A stretch of DNA of 64,000 nt from Mycolicibacterium flavescens (GCF_001722335.1 NZ_MIHA01000001.1:62001-126000); one strand, 5' to 3'. Positions 34,828 through 44,397 are shown, counted from the stretch's first letter. The notes: generated from the sequence alone by a model not told the origin. Program-made: numbers and translations.

Positions 34828-35933
34828 ACCGGCCGACCCTTCCAGCGCAGCGTGCCGCGCAGCCGGCCGGCCCACGACGACACCATCAGCCCGAGCAGGG
34901 CCAGCACCGACACCGGATGTGCCACCGCATCGAACCACCGGCCGCACCACGGCGCCGCCAAGACACGACCCACCACGGCCGCGGAGTACCCGAGCGCGCC
35001 GATTCGCGAACCGGTCACCGCCGCGGCCGCCGGCAGCACGTAGACGACCGCGAGCGCCGCCCCGACCGCGACCGCGCCCACCGGTGAGCCGAACGCCGCC
35101 CACAGCGACTTGCGGTAACCGTCGCGCAGCTCCCGGCCGGTGGCATACATCCGGCAGCTCGCCAGCCGCGACCCGTCGGCGAGCCCGGTGCGCCCACCTG
35201 CCGAACGGACCGCCCGCGCCAGCGAGATGTCGTCGAGCACCGCGCCGGCCACCGACGCCCAGCCGCCTGCGCGGGCCAACGCGTCGGCATCGACGATCAG
35301 GAACTGGCCGTTGGCCGCGGCCATCGACGGACGCCGGGACCGCTCGGCGATCCGCAGCGGGAGGGTGGTCAGCCAGGACCACGCCAGCAGCGGCTGCACC
35401 AGCCGGGCCGCCGGCCCGGAGGTGATCTGGCGGGGCCACGGCGACAGCAGGTCCAGCCGGGCAGAGCGCAGCACGGCGACCGCGGCGGCCACCGCGTGCG
35501 GGGCGAGCACGACGTCGGCGTCGACGTACACCAGGATCTCGCCGCGGGCGGCGGCGGCCAGCTGGGCGCACGCGTGCGGTTTGCCGAGCCAGCCCGGTGG
35601 CGGCTCGGCGCCGGTCAGCACGGTCACCGCGGAGCCGGCGGCCGCGCGGACCACGTCGGCGGTGCCGTCGGTCGACCCGTCGTCGAGCACCAGGATCTCG
35701 ACGTCGGACAGCCCGCGCTGGGCCAGCAGGCAGCCGATGGTCGGCGCGATGCGGTGGGCTTCGTCGCGCGCCGGTACCAGAATCGACACCGACGCGGTGA
35801 CCGGCGGCGGGTCGTCGGGAGGACGACGCAGCAGGCGGCGGTTGACGATCTGGTGGGCCGTGCCCGCGCAGGAAAGCACCGAACCGGCGACGACGAGCGC
35901 GCGCAGGGTTTCGGCAACGCGCGCATCGGGCAC
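34824..35933 (-). CDS. Membrane-anchored GT2 glycosyltransferase (carotenoid glycosyltransferase, CruC/CruG-like)
   Basis: The 369-residue product has an N-terminal helix (ALVVAGSVLSCAGTAHQIV), a GT-A domain with VSILVPARDE, VLDDGSTDGTADV, the DxD YVDADVV and GAVLDDISLARA, then C-terminal helices. This layout matches hydroxycarotenoid glucosyltransferases of the CruC/CruG type. GTG 35933 is chosen; the ribosome site is weak. It is coupled to the desaturase gene (4-bp overlap) and divergent from the cruF-like gene. Confidence 0.82.
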   Translation of the reverse strand: MPDARVAETLRALVVAGSVLSCAGTAHQIVNRRLLRRPPDDPPPVTASVSILVPARDEAHRIAPTIGCLLAQRGLSDVEILVLDDGSTDGTADVVRAAAGSAVTVLTGAEPPPGWLGKPHACAQLAAAARGEILVYVDADVVLAPHAVAAAVAVLRSARLDLLSPWPRQITSGPAARLVQPLLAWSWLTTLPLRIAERSRRPSMAAANGQFLIVDADALARAGGWASVAGAVLDDISLARAVRSAGGRTGLADGSRLASCRMYATGRELRDGYRKSLWAAFGSPVGAVAVGAALAVVYVLPAAAAVTGSRIGALGYSAAVVGRVLAAPWCGRWFDAVAHPVSVLALLGLMVSSWAGRLRGTLRWKGRPV

Positions 35934-36012
35934 CTTGCAGACTCTACGAAGTCGCGATCTGGGCGCGCAGCCGACGGGCCCCGACCCGTCCCGAAGCGGA
36001 GGTAGCAGAACT

Positions 36013-36798
36013 GTGGTGGTGGCCGTGCCCCTCGCGCCCGTGCGCGGCACCGCGCTGGTGTGGACGTTGGTGTCGGCGGCCATCGGGGTGCAGATCGCCT
36101 ATCCGCTGATGCCGGAGTCGGCACGCACCACGGTGACCGTGCTCAGCGTCGTGGTGTTCTTCGTCGCCGCGGTCGCCGACGCCGCCCGGGTGCACGGCGC
36201 GGCCGGTGCCGCGGTGCTGGTGGCGGTGGCCGGCGGCGGCGGATTGATCGCCGAGGCGGTCGGGGTGGCCACCGGCTGGCCGTTCGGGCACTACGCCTAC
36301 ACCGGCACGCTGGGGCCCGAGGTGCTCGGTGTCCCGGTCGTGGTCCCGCTGGCGTGGGTGATGATGGCCTGGCCTGCGCTGGTGGTGGCCAGGACGTTGG
36401 CCGTGCGGGGTGTTGCCGTCGTGGCGCTCGGCGCGGTGGCGTTGACCGCGTGGGATGTCTTCCTCGACCCGCAGATGGTCGCCGCGGGCCACTGGACGTG
36501 GTTCGACACCCTGCCCGGCCTGCCGCTGATCCCCGGCATCCCGTGGACGAACTACCTGGGCTGGCTGGTGGTGTCGGTGGCCATCATGGCGATGCTGAAC
36601 TGGGCGCTGCGCCGCGAGTCGGCGCCGTCGTCGCCCGCCGCGACGCTGTATCTGTGGGTGTACTTCTCCTCGGTGCTCGGGCACGCGGTGTTCTTCGGGT
36701 TGCCGGGCTCGGCGCTCATCGGCGGGGTGCTGATGGGCGCGGTGGCGGTGCCGTTCGCGGTCGTGCTGAGCCGGCGGCGCCGGACGGTGCCGGCGTGA
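36013..36798 (+). CDS. Carotenoid 1',2'-hydratase-like membrane protein (CruF family)
   Basis: The 261-residue protein has about seven membrane helices and the conserved segments GWPFGHYAYTGTLGPEVLGVP, TAWDVFLDPQMV, and HWTWFDTLPGLPLIPGIPW, which mark the CruF/bisanhydrobacterioruberin hydratase family. It adds water across the psi end of a carotene. A GGAGG site at 35998-36002 supports GTG 36013. It is coupled to the crtU-like gene by a GTGA overlap. Confidence 0.86.
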   Translation: MVVAVPLAPVRGTALVWTLVSAAIGVQIAYPLMPESARTTVTVLSVVVFFVAAVADAARVHGAAGAAVLVAVAGGGGLIAEAVGVATGWPFGHYAYTGTLGPEVLGVPVVVPLAWVMMAWPALVVARTLAVRGVAVVALGAVALTAWDVFLDPQMVAAGHWTWFDTLPGLPLIPGIPWTNYLGWLVVSVAIMAMLNWALRRESAPSSPAATLYLWVYFSSVLGHAVFFGLPGSALIGGVLMGAVAVPFAVVLSRRRRTVPA

Positions 36799-38330
36799 GC
36801 GAACTCCGCAGCCGGGCCGCGCCGGGACGGATGCGGCCGCGCCGCCTGGTCGTGCCCGACCCGCTGGCGCCCCACCGGGTCGCCCCGGGCGCCGAGGCGG
36901 TCGTCGTCGGGGCCGGCATCGCCGGGATCTCGGCCGCGGTCGTGCTCGCCGAGCGCGGGGTGGCGGTCACGGTGCTGGAGGCGGCCGAGCACCTCGGCGG
37001 CCGGTTGGGTGCGTGGCCCGAGCGGCTGCCCGACGGCAGCGAACAGAACGTCGAGCACGGGTTCCACGCCTTCTTCCGCCACTACTACACGTGGCGGTCG
37101 GTGCTGCGCCGCGTCGACCCCGAGTTGTCGTTCCTGGCGCCGGCGCCGAGCTATCCCGTCGTCTCGGCGAGGTGGCCGGACGAGAACCTCGCCGGGTTGC
37201 CCGCCGCGCCGCCGTTCAACCTGCTGGCGTTGGCGCTGCGGTCGAAGAGCCTGAGCCGACGGGACCTGACCGGCGCGGACCCCGACGCCGGCCGGGCGCT
37301 GCTGGCCTACGACCGGGCCACCACGGTCGCCGAGCTCGACACCGTCGATGCGGCAACGTTTCTCGACAACCTGGGTATGTCCGAGCGTACCCGCAGCATG
37401 CTGTTCGAGGCGTTCGCGCGGTCGTTCTTCTGCAACCAGGGCGAGCTGTCGGCCGCCGAGCTGGTGGCGATGTTCCACTACTACTTCCTCGGCAACCCGG
37501 AGGGCATCGGGTTCGACGTGCCCATCACCGACCACGCCACCGCGATCTGGAATCCGCTGCGCGAGTATCTGATCGGGCTCGGCGCCGACGTGCGCACCGG
37601 CACCCGCGTCACCGGCATCGCACCCGACGGGCAGGGCTGGCGCGTCTGCACCGACGCGGAGGATCTCGTCGCGCGTGACGTCGTGCTCGCCGTGGACCCC
37701 GGCGCGCTGCGCGGCCTCGTCGGCGGTTCGCGTGAACTGGTTTCGGCCGCGCCGCTGTTGGCGCAGCGCTGCGAAACGCTCACCGTCGCACCGCCGTTCG
37801 CGGTCAGCAGGCTGTGGCTGGACCGCGACGTCGCGCCCGGGCGCGCACCGTTCAGCGCGGTGACCGGCCAACCGACGCTGGATTCGGTGGCCGTGTACTC
37901 GCGGCTCGAGGAGCCGAGTCGGCAGTGGGCCGTCTCGACGGGCGGCTCGGTGATCGAATTGCATTCGTATGCCTGCCGGTTGGATGATGTCGACGCCGCC
38001 GCGCGGGCGCTGCGCGAGGAGCTTGCGGTGCTGTGGCCGGAGACCGCGCAGGCCGCCGTCGTGCACGAACACCACCGGTTGGAGGCGACGGCGCCGGCGT
38101 TCCCGCCCGGGTCGACGGGCACCCGGCCGCAGGTGCGCAGCGACGCCCGCGGTGTGCGGGTGGCCGGCGATTTCGTCGAGCTGCCGTTTTTGGCCGGGCT
38201 GATGGAACGCTCGGCGATGTCGGGGGTGCTGGCGGCCAACGACATCCTCGCCGAGCTGGGCGCGGCGGCCGAACCGATCGTCGGCGTGCCGCAGCGCGGT
38301 CTGCTCGCCGGTGTGCCGAGGGTGCGCTAA
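36795..38330 (+). CDS. crtU: Carotenoid aromatising desaturase/methyltransferase (CrtU, isorenieratene synthase-like)
   Basis: The 511-residue FAD protein has VVVGAGIAGISAAVVLAERG, then NVEHGFHAFFRHYYTWRS and FFCNQGELSAAELVAMFHYYF with FLGNPEGIGFDV. These internal motifs are typical of CrtU, which converts a beta-ionone ring into an aromatic phi ring (giving chlorobactene or isorenieratene). The start GTG 36795 overlaps the cruF-like stop by 4 bp. No crtE, crtB or crtY lies in the window, so early steps must be elsewhere. Confidence 0.83.
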   Translation: MSELRSRAAPGRMRPRRLVVPDPLAPHRVAPGAEAVVVGAGIAGISAAVVLAERGVAVTVLEAAEHLGGRLGAWPERLPDGSEQNVEHGFHAFFRHYYTWRSVLRRVDPELSFLAPAPSYPVVSARWPDENLAGLPAAPPFNLLALALRSKSLSRRDLTGADPDAGRALLAYDRATTVAELDTVDAATFLDNLGMSERTRSMLFEAFARSFFCNQGELSAAELVAMFHYYFLGNPEGIGFDVPITDHATAIWNPLREYLIGLGADVRTGTRVTGIAPDGQGWRVCTDAEDLVARDVVLAVDPGALRGLVGGSRELVSAAPLLAQRCETLTVAPPFAVSRLWLDRDVAPGRAPFSAVTGQPTLDSVAVYSRLEEPSRQWAVSTGGSVIELHSYACRLDDVDAAARALREELAVLWPETAQAAVVHEHHRLEATAPAFPPGSTGTRPQVRSDARGVRVAGDFVELPFLAGLMERSAMSGVLAANDILAELGAAAEPIVGVPQRGLLAGVPRVR

Positions 38331-38336
38331 TCCCGG

Positions 38337-38394
38337 CGAGCAGACGCAAACTAGCCCTATTCGCCGCGATTTTGGGCGATTCTGCGTCTGCTCG
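38337..38394. repeat. Inverted-repeat element, family A, copy 2 (probable bidirectional terminator)
   Basis: The arms CGAGCAGACGCA and TGCGTCTGCTCG (12 bp perfect) flank a 34-nt loop between the convergent crtU-like and amidase genes. Same family as the element at 19921. Confidence 0.75.
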
Positions 38395-38404
38395 GCAGAG
38401 AAAC

Positions 38405-39811
38405 TCAGCCCTGAATGCGGCGCCAGGGGCGGGCCTCTTCGAGCTCATAGGCCAGCTCCAGCAGCCGCCGTTCCTGCCCGAGCGGCGCGACGAACATCAT
38501 GCCGACCGGTAACCCCGACGCCGACTCGGCGAGCGGCAGCGAGATCGCCGGCTCGCCGGTGGCGTTCTGCAGCGGGGTGAACGCCACCCAGTCGACGAGC
38601 CGGCCGATGATCTGCTCGTAGTCCTGTGTCGGGTCCAGGTGCCCGATGCGCGGCGGGGCGTCGGCGAGCGTCGGCATCAGCACGACGTCGTAGGTGGTGG
38701 TCAGCCGCGCGGTGATCCGCCGCACCCGCGACAGCCGGGCGATCGCGACCGGCAACCGGTGCAGGTTGCGCGCGGCGTGACGCTCCAGACCCAGCGTCAG
38801 GTTGTCCAGACGCGACCGGTCGAAGCTCGGCCCGAACGTCCGACGGCCCCCACGCACCAGCGCGAACGCCAGAAACGACCAGTACAGCAAGAAGTCGTTC
38901 ATGAAGTACGCCGGCACCGGGTTGTCGATCGTGTCGACGCGGTGGCCCAGCTCTTCGAGCAGCGCGGCGTTCTTCATCGTCAGCTCGCGCACCTCCGGGC
39001 CGGCCTCGCGCGCGATCGACTGCGTGCAGACCGCGACGCGCAGCCGCTGCGCGCTCGGACCGGTGACGTCGCCGATGGCGGGAAGCCGCGGGTTGCGCGA
39101 AACCCGTTCGGCCTCACGGTAGAACGCCGCGGTGTCGCGCACCGACCGGGTGACGACGCCGTTGGCGACGATCCGCACCGGCATCGCCCGCATGTCCTTG
39201 TCCAGCGGCAGCCGCCCGCGCGACGGTTTGAGGCCCACCAACCCGTTGCAGGATGCCGGAATCCGGATCGACCCGCCGCCGTCGTTGGCGTGCGCGATCG
39301 GCACCACCCCGGCGGCGACGAACGCACCCGACCCCGACGACGACGCCCCCGCGGTGTACTCCGGATTCCACGGGTTGCGCACAGCGCCGAGTCGCGGGTG
39401 TTCGGCCGATGCGCTGAACCCGAACTCCGAGAGCTGCGTCTTGCCCAGCGGCGCAAGGCCGGTCGCGAGGAACGAGCGCGCGAAGTCGCCGTCGCCGCGC
39501 TCGGGCCGCGGCGTCCACGCGTCGGTGCCGCTCATGGTGGGCATGCCCTCGACGGCGACGTTGTCCTTCAGGTACGACGGCACGCCGTCGAAATAGCCGC
39601 CGTACGGGCGGGATCCGGACGCCCGCGCCCTGGCCCGGTCGAACGCCTCGTAGGCCAGGCCGTTGAGCGCCGGGTTGACCGCCTCGGTGCGGGCGATCGC
39701 CGCCTCGACCAGCTCGGCCCGCGACACCTCGCCCGCGCGCAGCGCCTCCACCAGGCCGACCGCGTCGTGATCACCGAGGGCGTCGTCGCCGAAGGCGCTT
39801 ATCCGAGTCAT
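38405..39811 (-). CDS. amiC: Amidase (amidase signature family, AmiC-like)
   Basis: The 468-residue amidase carries the Ser-cisSer-Lys set: Lys in YLKDNVAVEG, and Ser residues in GASSSGSGAFVAAG and GGSIRIPAS. It hydrolyses carboxamides. It lies downstream of tsf exactly where amiC (Rv2888c) lies in M. tuberculosis, and the symbol is given by that synteny and family. A strong hairpin separates it from tsf, so it likely has its own promoter. Confidence 0.92.
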   Translation of the reverse strand: MTRISAFGDDALGDHDAVGLVEALRAGEVSRAELVEAAIARTEAVNPALNGLAYEAFDRARARASGSRPYGGYFDGVPSYLKDNVAVEGMPTMSGTDAWTPRPERGDGDFARSFLATGLAPLGKTQLSEFGFSASAEHPRLGAVRNPWNPEYTAGASSSGSGAFVAAGVVPIAHANDGGGSIRIPASCNGLVGLKPSRGRLPLDKDMRAMPVRIVANGVVTRSVRDTAAFYREAERVSRNPRLPAIGDVTGPSAQRLRVAVCTQSIAREAGPEVRELTMKNAALLEELGHRVDTIDNPVPAYFMNDFLLYWSFLAFALVRGGRRTFGPSFDRSRLDNLTLGLERHAARNLHRLPVAIARLSRVRRITARLTTTYDVVLMPTLADAPPRIGHLDPTQDYEQIIGRLVDWVAFTPLQNATGEPAISLPLAESASGLPVGMMFVAPLGQERRLLELAYELEEARPWRRIQG

Positions 39812-39872
39812 GGCGATGACGGTACCAAGTCGTACCGCGGCAGCTGCCGGAATCGCGGGCCCCCAGAAATGG

Positions 39873-39909
39873 GCGAGCGCTCACTGTCGGTACAACAGTG
39901 AGCGCTCGC
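39873..39909 (-). terminator. Hairpin terminator after tsf
   Basis: Perfect 15-bp arms GCGAGCGCTCACTGT and ACAGTGAGCGCTCGC enclose a 7-nt loop, 18 nt beyond the tsf stop. No U-tract follows, as is usual for mycobacterial hairpin terminators. Confidence 0.82.
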
Positions 39910-39927
39910 GCCAGAAAACAGAGAGGT

Positions 39928-40743
39928 TTAGGCCTGGCCGACCTCGAAGCGCACGAACCGGGTCACGGTCACGCCCGCCTCGTCGAGCAGCGCCTTGACC
40001 GTCTTCTTGCTGTCGGACACCGACGGCTGATCGAGCAGCACGACATCCTTGTAGAAGCCGGTCACGCGGCCCTCGACGATCTTGGGCAGCGCCTGCTCGG
40101 GCTTGCCCTCCTCCTTGGCCGTCTCCTCGGCGATCCGCCGCTCGTTGGCGACGACGTCCTCGGGCACGTCCTCGCGGCTGAGGTACTTGGCCTTGAGCGC
40201 GGCGATCTGCAGGGCGACCGCGTGGGCGGCCTGCTTGTCATCGCCGGTGTACTCCACCAGCACACCCACCGCCGGCGGCAGGTCGGCGGCACGCTTGTGT
40301 AGGTAGGTCTCCACGGTGCCGTCGAAGTAGGCGACGCGGCGCAGTTCGAGCTTTTCGCCGATCTTGGCCGACAGGTCCGCGATGACCTGCTCGACCGTAG
40401 CGTCACCGATCTTCGCGGCCTTGAGCGCGTCGACGTCGTTGGCCTTGGCGGCCGCGGCGGCGGCGACGATCTGGTCGGCGACCGACTGGAATTCGGCGTT
40501 CTTGGCGACGAAGTCGGTCTCGGAGTTCAGCTCGATCAGCGCACCGTCCTTGGCGGCGACCAGGCCCTCGGCGGTCGCGCGCTCGGCGCGCTTGCCGACG
40601 TCCTTGGCGCCCTTGATGCGCAGCAGCTCGACGGCCTTGTCGAAATCGCCGCCGGACTCGACGAGCGCGTTCTTGCTGTCGAGCATGCCGGCACCGGTCA
40701 GCTCCCGCAGGCGCTTGACGTCGGCCGCGGTGTAGTTAGCCAT
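39928..40743 (-). CDS. tsf: Translation elongation factor Ts
   Basis: The 271-residue protein recycles EF-Tu by nucleotide exchange. The N-terminal UBA-like region is [20 protein letters not shown], followed by the core [10 protein letters not shown] and a long coiled-coil/core domain. It follows rpsB by 14 bp in the usual rpsB-tsf operon and is terminated by the hairpin at 39873. Confidence 0.98.
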   Translation of the reverse strand: MANYTAADVKRLRELTGAGMLDSKNALVESGGDFDKAVELLRIKGAKDVGKRAERATAEGLVAAKDGALIELNSETDFVAKNAEFQSVADQIVAAAAAAKANDVDALKAAKIGDATVEQVIADLSAKIGEKLELRRVAYFDGTVETYLHKRAADLPPAVGVLVEYTGDDKQAAHAVALQIAALKAKYLSREDVPEDVVANERRIAEETAKEEGKPEQALPKIVEGRVTGFYKDVVLLDQPSVSDSKKTVKALLDEAGVTVTRFVRFEVGQA

Positions 40744-40757
40744 GTTCTAGCTTCTCC

Positions 40758-41621
40758 CTAAGCTTCTGGAGTCTTCGGTTCGGTCTGGATCTCTGCCTCG
40801 GGCGTGCCGGGCTCGGCACCCGCGGCGGTCGGCGACGCGGTCGCCGGCGCGGTCGCGGAAGCCAGCAGCTCCTGCTCCCACTCGGCGAGCGGCTCGGCGG
40901 CGGCTTCGGGCTTGTCGCCGTCACGGCCGGCGCCGGCGCGGGCCTGCAGACCCTCGGCGACCGCGGCGGCGATCACCTTGGTCAACAGCGCGGCCGAGCG
41001 GATCGCGTCGTCGTTGCCCGGGATCGGGTAGTCGACGAGATCGGGGTCGCAGTTGGTGTCCAGGATCGCGATGATCGGGATGTTGAGCTTGCGCGCCTCG
41101 GCGACCGCGAGGTGCTCCTTGTTGGTGTCGACGACCCAGATCGCCGACGGCACCTTCTGCATGTCGCGGATACCGCCGAGCGAGCGCTCGAGCTTGTTCT
41201 TCTCGCGGGTCAGCATCAGGATTTCCTTCTTGGTGCGACCCTCGAAACCGCCGGTCTGCTCCATCGCCTCGAGTTCCTTGAGGCGCTGAAGACGCTTGTG
41301 CACGGTCTGGAAGTTGGTGAGCATGCCGCCCAGCCAGCGCTGGTTCACGTACGGCATGCCGACGCGGGTGGCCTCTTCGGCGATCGACTCCTGCGCCTGC
41401 TTCTTGGTGCCGACGAACATGATCGTCCCGCCGTGCGCGACGGTCTCCTTGACGAACTCGTACGCCTTGTCGATGTAGGTCAGCGTCTGCTGCAGGTCGA
41501 TGATGTAGATGCCGTTGCGGTCGGTGAAGATGAACCGCTTCATCTTGGGGTTCCAGCGTCGGGTCTGATGCCCGAAGTGCGCGCCGCTGTCCAGCAGCTG
41601 CTTCATGGTTACAACGGCCAT
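40758..41621 (-). CDS. rpsB: 30S ribosomal protein S2
   Basis: The 287-residue S2 protein begins [20 protein letters not shown] and contains [23 protein letters not shown] and [19 protein letters not shown]. An acidic, Ala/Pro-rich C-terminal tail (about residues 235-287) is a mycobacterial addition. ATG 41621 has an AAAAGGA site about 11 nt upstream; another ATG at 41631 is out of frame. Confidence 0.98.
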   Translation of the reverse strand: MAVVTMKQLLDSGAHFGHQTRRWNPKMKRFIFTDRNGIYIIDLQQTLTYIDKAYEFVKETVAHGGTIMFVGTKKQAQESIAEEATRVGMPYVNQRWLGGMLTNFQTVHKRLQRLKELEAMEQTGGFEGRTKKEILMLTREKNKLERSLGGIRDMQKVPSAIWVVDTNKEHLAVAEARKLNIPIIAILDTNCDPDLVDYPIPGNDDAIRSAALLTKVIAAAVAEGLQARAGAGRDGDKPEAAAEPLAEWEQELLASATAPATASPTAAGAEPGTPEAEIQTEPKTPEA

Positions 41622-41901
41622 AGCCAGCCATATCCTTTTTTCGTCGGTTGTCGCCCAGCGTCGGGTGATGCCGGGCCCTGGTGCCTGCGCGGAATGCCAG
41701 ACCCGTCGCGAAGACGGGACCGACGGCATCCGGGGTTACGACCGAGGGTCGTGTGCAGACACGCGAAGTCAGCCCGCGCAAGCGAGCTGCGGTTAGCAGT
41801 TTACACCCTGACCAGGGGTGGTTTTACCACCGCGACCTGGCCATCCACAGATCCGCGGGCGGGGCTGGCGGTCTTCGCCCGGTATGCGCTGAGCTGGGCG
41901 G
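41622..41901. promoter_or_regulatory. rpsB/M23 peptidase divergent promoter and rpsB leader
   Basis: The 280-bp gap holds no gene. A hairpin CCCGTC-GCGAA-GACGGG lies at 41702-41718 within the likely rpsB leader. On the minus strand TAAACT (41798-41803) fits a -10 box of the TAnnnT type, about 175 nt upstream of rpsB, which would give a long leader. No known r-protein leader motif is recognised. Confidence 0.4.
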
Positions 41902-42411
41902 ATGCGAGTGCTCACGGTCCTGACCATCGTCCTGGCCGGGGCGCTGGTTTCTGCGCTGGTGGATGCGACGCCGGTCGCGGCCGACGAGGGCCGCTTCGAC
42001 TGGCCGCTGCGGCCGCGCCCGCAGGTGGTGCGGATGTTCGACGCCCCGAGGCCCGACTGGCAGCGCGGGCACCGCGGTGTCGACCTGGCCGGCGCGCCCG
42101 GCCAGCGGGTGTACGCGGCGGGCCCGGGCACCGTCGTGTTCGCGGGCCGGCTGGCGGGCCGGACGCTGGTGTCGGTTGCCCATCCCGGCGGCCTGCGGAC
42201 CAGCTACGAGCCGGTCGAGGCGACGGTGCGCGTCGGGCAGCGCGTCGACGCGGGTACGACGATCGGCGCGCTGCAGGCCGGCCACCCCGGGTGTGCGGCG
42301 TCGGCGTGCCTGCACTGGGGCGCGATGTGGGGGCCGGCGGCGAACGCGGACTACGTCGACCCGCTGGGCCTGCTCGCGTCCACCCCCATCCGCCTCAAAC
42401 CCCTCCCCTGA
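41902..42411 (+). CDS. M23-family (LytM-like) secreted peptidase
   Basis: The 169-residue protein has a signal peptide (VLTVLTIVLAGALVSALVDA, cleaved near TPVAADE) and an M23 domain: HRGVDLAG with the zinc His and Asp, and a C-terminal LHWGAMWG for the third ligand region. It may cut peptidoglycan crosslinks or be a scaffold. Position upstream of and divergent from rpsB matches M. tuberculosis Rv2891. Confidence 0.9.
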   Translation: MRVLTVLTIVLAGALVSALVDATPVAADEGRFDWPLRPRPQVVRMFDAPRPDWQRGHRGVDLAGAPGQRVYAAGPGTVVFAGRLAGRTLVSVAHPGGLRTSYEPVEATVRVGQRVDAGTTIGALQAGHPGCAASACLHWGAMWGPAANADYVDPLGLLASTPIRLKPLP

Positions 42412-42416
42412 TTGCG

Positions 42417-42476
42417 GCGAGCGTGCGTGCCTGACGACGACACGCCGCTACTTTTTCAGCATTCGTGCACGCTCGC
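42417..42476. repeat. Inverted-repeat element, family B, copy 2
   Basis: Arms GCGAGCGTGC and GCACGCTCGC (10 bp perfect) with a 40-nt centre, after the M23 peptidase gene and before the LLM gene. It shares the arms and an inner ACGACACGCCG block with the element at 2735. Confidence 0.7.
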
Positions 42477-42508
42477 GCCACACCGAGCGTGCCCCTACCG
42501 TCAAACCC

Positions 42509-43471
42509 GTGACCACCGACGCCCACCGATCACGGACTCCACGCTTCGGCCTGACCACCGCCACACCGCGCACCGGGACACAGCTGCGCGAGTTCGCCCG
42601 GACGGTCGAGGCGGCCGGCTTCGACGTGCTGACCTTCGCCGACCACCTCGGACCGTTGGCGCCGCCGTTCACCACCGCGGCCGCCGCCGTGACGGCTACC
42701 GAACGCCTGCACGTCGGAACCCTGGTGCTGAACAACGACTTTCGCCACCCGGTCGAAACGGCGCGCGAATCCGCCGGTCTGGCAACGCTTTCCGATGGGC
42801 GGTTTGAACTGGGGATCGGCGCGGGACACATGAAGTCCGAGTACGACGCCGCGGGTTTGCAGTTCGACGATGCCGGCGTGCGGGTTTCACGCATGATCGA
42901 GGCCGTCGCAGTGATCCGCGCGCTGCTCGACGGCGCACGGGTCGACCACGACGGCGAGCACTACCGCGTGCATGCCGACGCGGCCTCGCTCGTCGCCCCT
43001 GCCCCGGCCCGGGTGCCGCTGCTCATCGGCGGCAACGGTCGACGGGTGCTGCGACTGGCCGGCCGCGTCGCGGACATCGCGGGCCTGGCGGGCATCACGC
43101 ACAACCGTGACGCCACCGAGGTACGCCTGTCCCATTTCGACCCGGCGGGTCTCGCGGATCGGATCGCGGTCGTCGCCGACGCCGCGGGTGAGCGCTTCGA
43201 GCGCATCGAACTCAACGCCCTGATCCAGGCGGTGGTCGCCACCGATCAGCCGCGCCGCGCCGCCGAACACCTCGGCGAAACGCTCGGCGTCGCGCCCGAC
43301 GCGCTCATCGACTCGCCGTTCGTCCTGCTGGGCACCCATGAGCAGATGGCCGAACAACTCGTCGCCCGCCAGCGCCGCTTCGGGGTGAGCTACTGGACGG
43401 TGTTCGACGAGCTGCCTGGCCGGCCGTCGGCGATGCCGGACCTCGCCGAGGTCATCAAGCTGCTCAGCTGA
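42509..43471 (+). CDS. LLM-class F420-dependent oxidoreductase (Rv2893-like)
   Basis: The 320-residue luciferase-like protein shows FGLTTATPRTGTQLREFART, FDVLTFADHLG, ERLHVGTLVLNNDFRHP and RFELGIGAGHMKSEYDAAG. It matches the mycobacterial TIGR03621-type F420-dependent family in layout. Its location between the M23 peptidase and xerC genes corresponds to Rv2893. GTG 42509 is chosen without a clear ribosome site. It overlaps the convergent hydrolase gene by 8 bp. The substrate is unknown. Confidence 0.87.
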   Translation: MTTDAHRSRTPRFGLTTATPRTGTQLREFARTVEAAGFDVLTFADHLGPLAPPFTTAAAAVTATERLHVGTLVLNNDFRHPVETARESAGLATLSDGRFELGIGAGHMKSEYDAAGLQFDDAGVRVSRMIEAVAVIRALLDGARVDHDGEHYRVHADAASLVAPAPARVPLLIGGNGRRVLRLAGRVADIAGLAGITHNRDATEVRLSHFDPAGLADRIAVVADAAGERFERIELNALIQAVVATDQPRRAAEHLGETLGVAPDALIDSPFVLLGTHEQMAEQLVARQRRFGVSYWTVFDELPGRPSAMPDLAEVIKLLS

Positions 43472-44333
43472 GCCCACCGAGGAACTCGAGCATCGCAGCC
43501 ACCACGACGTCCGGCCGGTCCCGCTGCACCCAATGTGCTGCTCCGGCAACGAATTCAAGCCGCGCATCGGGCATCACGTGCGCGGCGGCCCGCGCGGCCG
43601 ACACCGGCACGCTGCTGTCGCGGTCGCCGTGGACCAGCAGCGCGGGCCGCGGGAACGACGGCAACCGGTCACGGTAATCGGTCCGCAGCCCGGTGCACCC
43701 GACCTCGTCGCGCTGCCACTGCCCATAGGCCTCGAACGCGTGCGGCGACCGCGCCGCGGCCAGGACCTCGTCGACGAGTTCGGGGGGACGCCGCGCGGGA
43801 TCGCGGATCAGCGCCGGCATCACCCGCGTCATCGCCGCCCGGCTGCGCCCCGACCACCTGGTGACCGCGCCGAGCAGACCGCTGCGCACCATCGCCCACA
43901 TCGCCGCCTGCCGCACCAGTGACAGCTGCCCCTCCGACAGCCGCCCCGTCAACCCGTAGCTCGCCAACAGCATTGCGCCCGTGACATTTTGCGGCCTACC
44001 CAAGACGTGGCCGATCGTCATGCCGCCGCCCAGCGACAGACCGCCGATCGCGTAGCGGCCCAGGCCCAGCGCGTCGACGAACTCCCCCACGTAGGCGACC
44101 AACCGCTCCTGCGTCGACGGCCACGGCGCCGGCGCAGTGTGCCCGTAGCCGGGGTGATCGGGCGCGAGCACGCGGTAACCGCCCGCCGCCAGCCGCGGCC
44201 CGACCTCACCCCAGGACAGCGACGCGCTGTCCACCCCGGCGCCGTGCAACAGCACCACCGCCGGCGCCTGGGACGACCCCCACGAGAGATAGCTGACGGA
44301 CCCCCACGACAGCCGGACCGTAGAGCGCTGCAC
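43464..44333 (-). CDS. Alpha/beta-hydrolase
   Basis: The 289-residue hydrolase has oxyanion region VVLLHGAG, nucleophile elbow GLSLGG, acid in VHGDRDSSVP and base in AAHWVQRDRP. It resembles C-C bond or ester hydrolases of the MhpC type, but no substrate can be named. In M. tuberculosis a PPE gene lies near this spot, so the gene is not strict backbone. Confidence 0.88.
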   Translation of the reverse strand: MQRSTVRLSWGSVSYLSWGSSQAPAVVLLHGAGVDSASLSWGEVGPRLAAGGYRVLAPDHPGYGHTAPAPWPSTQERLVAYVGEFVDALGLGRYAIGGLSLGGGMTIGHVLGRPQNVTGAMLLASYGLTGRLSEGQLSLVRQAAMWAMVRSGLLGAVTRWSGRSRAAMTRVMPALIRDPARRPPELVDEVLAAARSPHAFEAYGQWQRDEVGCTGLRTDYRDRLPSFPRPALLVHGDRDSSVPVSAARAAAHVMPDARLEFVAGAAHWVQRDRPDVVVAAMLEFLGGLS

Positions 44334-44348
44334 ATCCTCTCCTTCTGT

Positions 44349-44397
44349 GATTTCGGGGCGCTAACAGTCGCTCACCCATTGGTAGCGCCCCGAAATC
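44349..44397 (-). terminator. Hairpin after xerC
   Basis: Perfect 15-bp arms GATTTCGGGGCGCTA and TAGCGCCCCGAAATC enclose a 19-nt loop, starting 6 nt after the xerC stop. It probably ends xerC transcription before the hydrolase gene. Confidence 0.75.
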
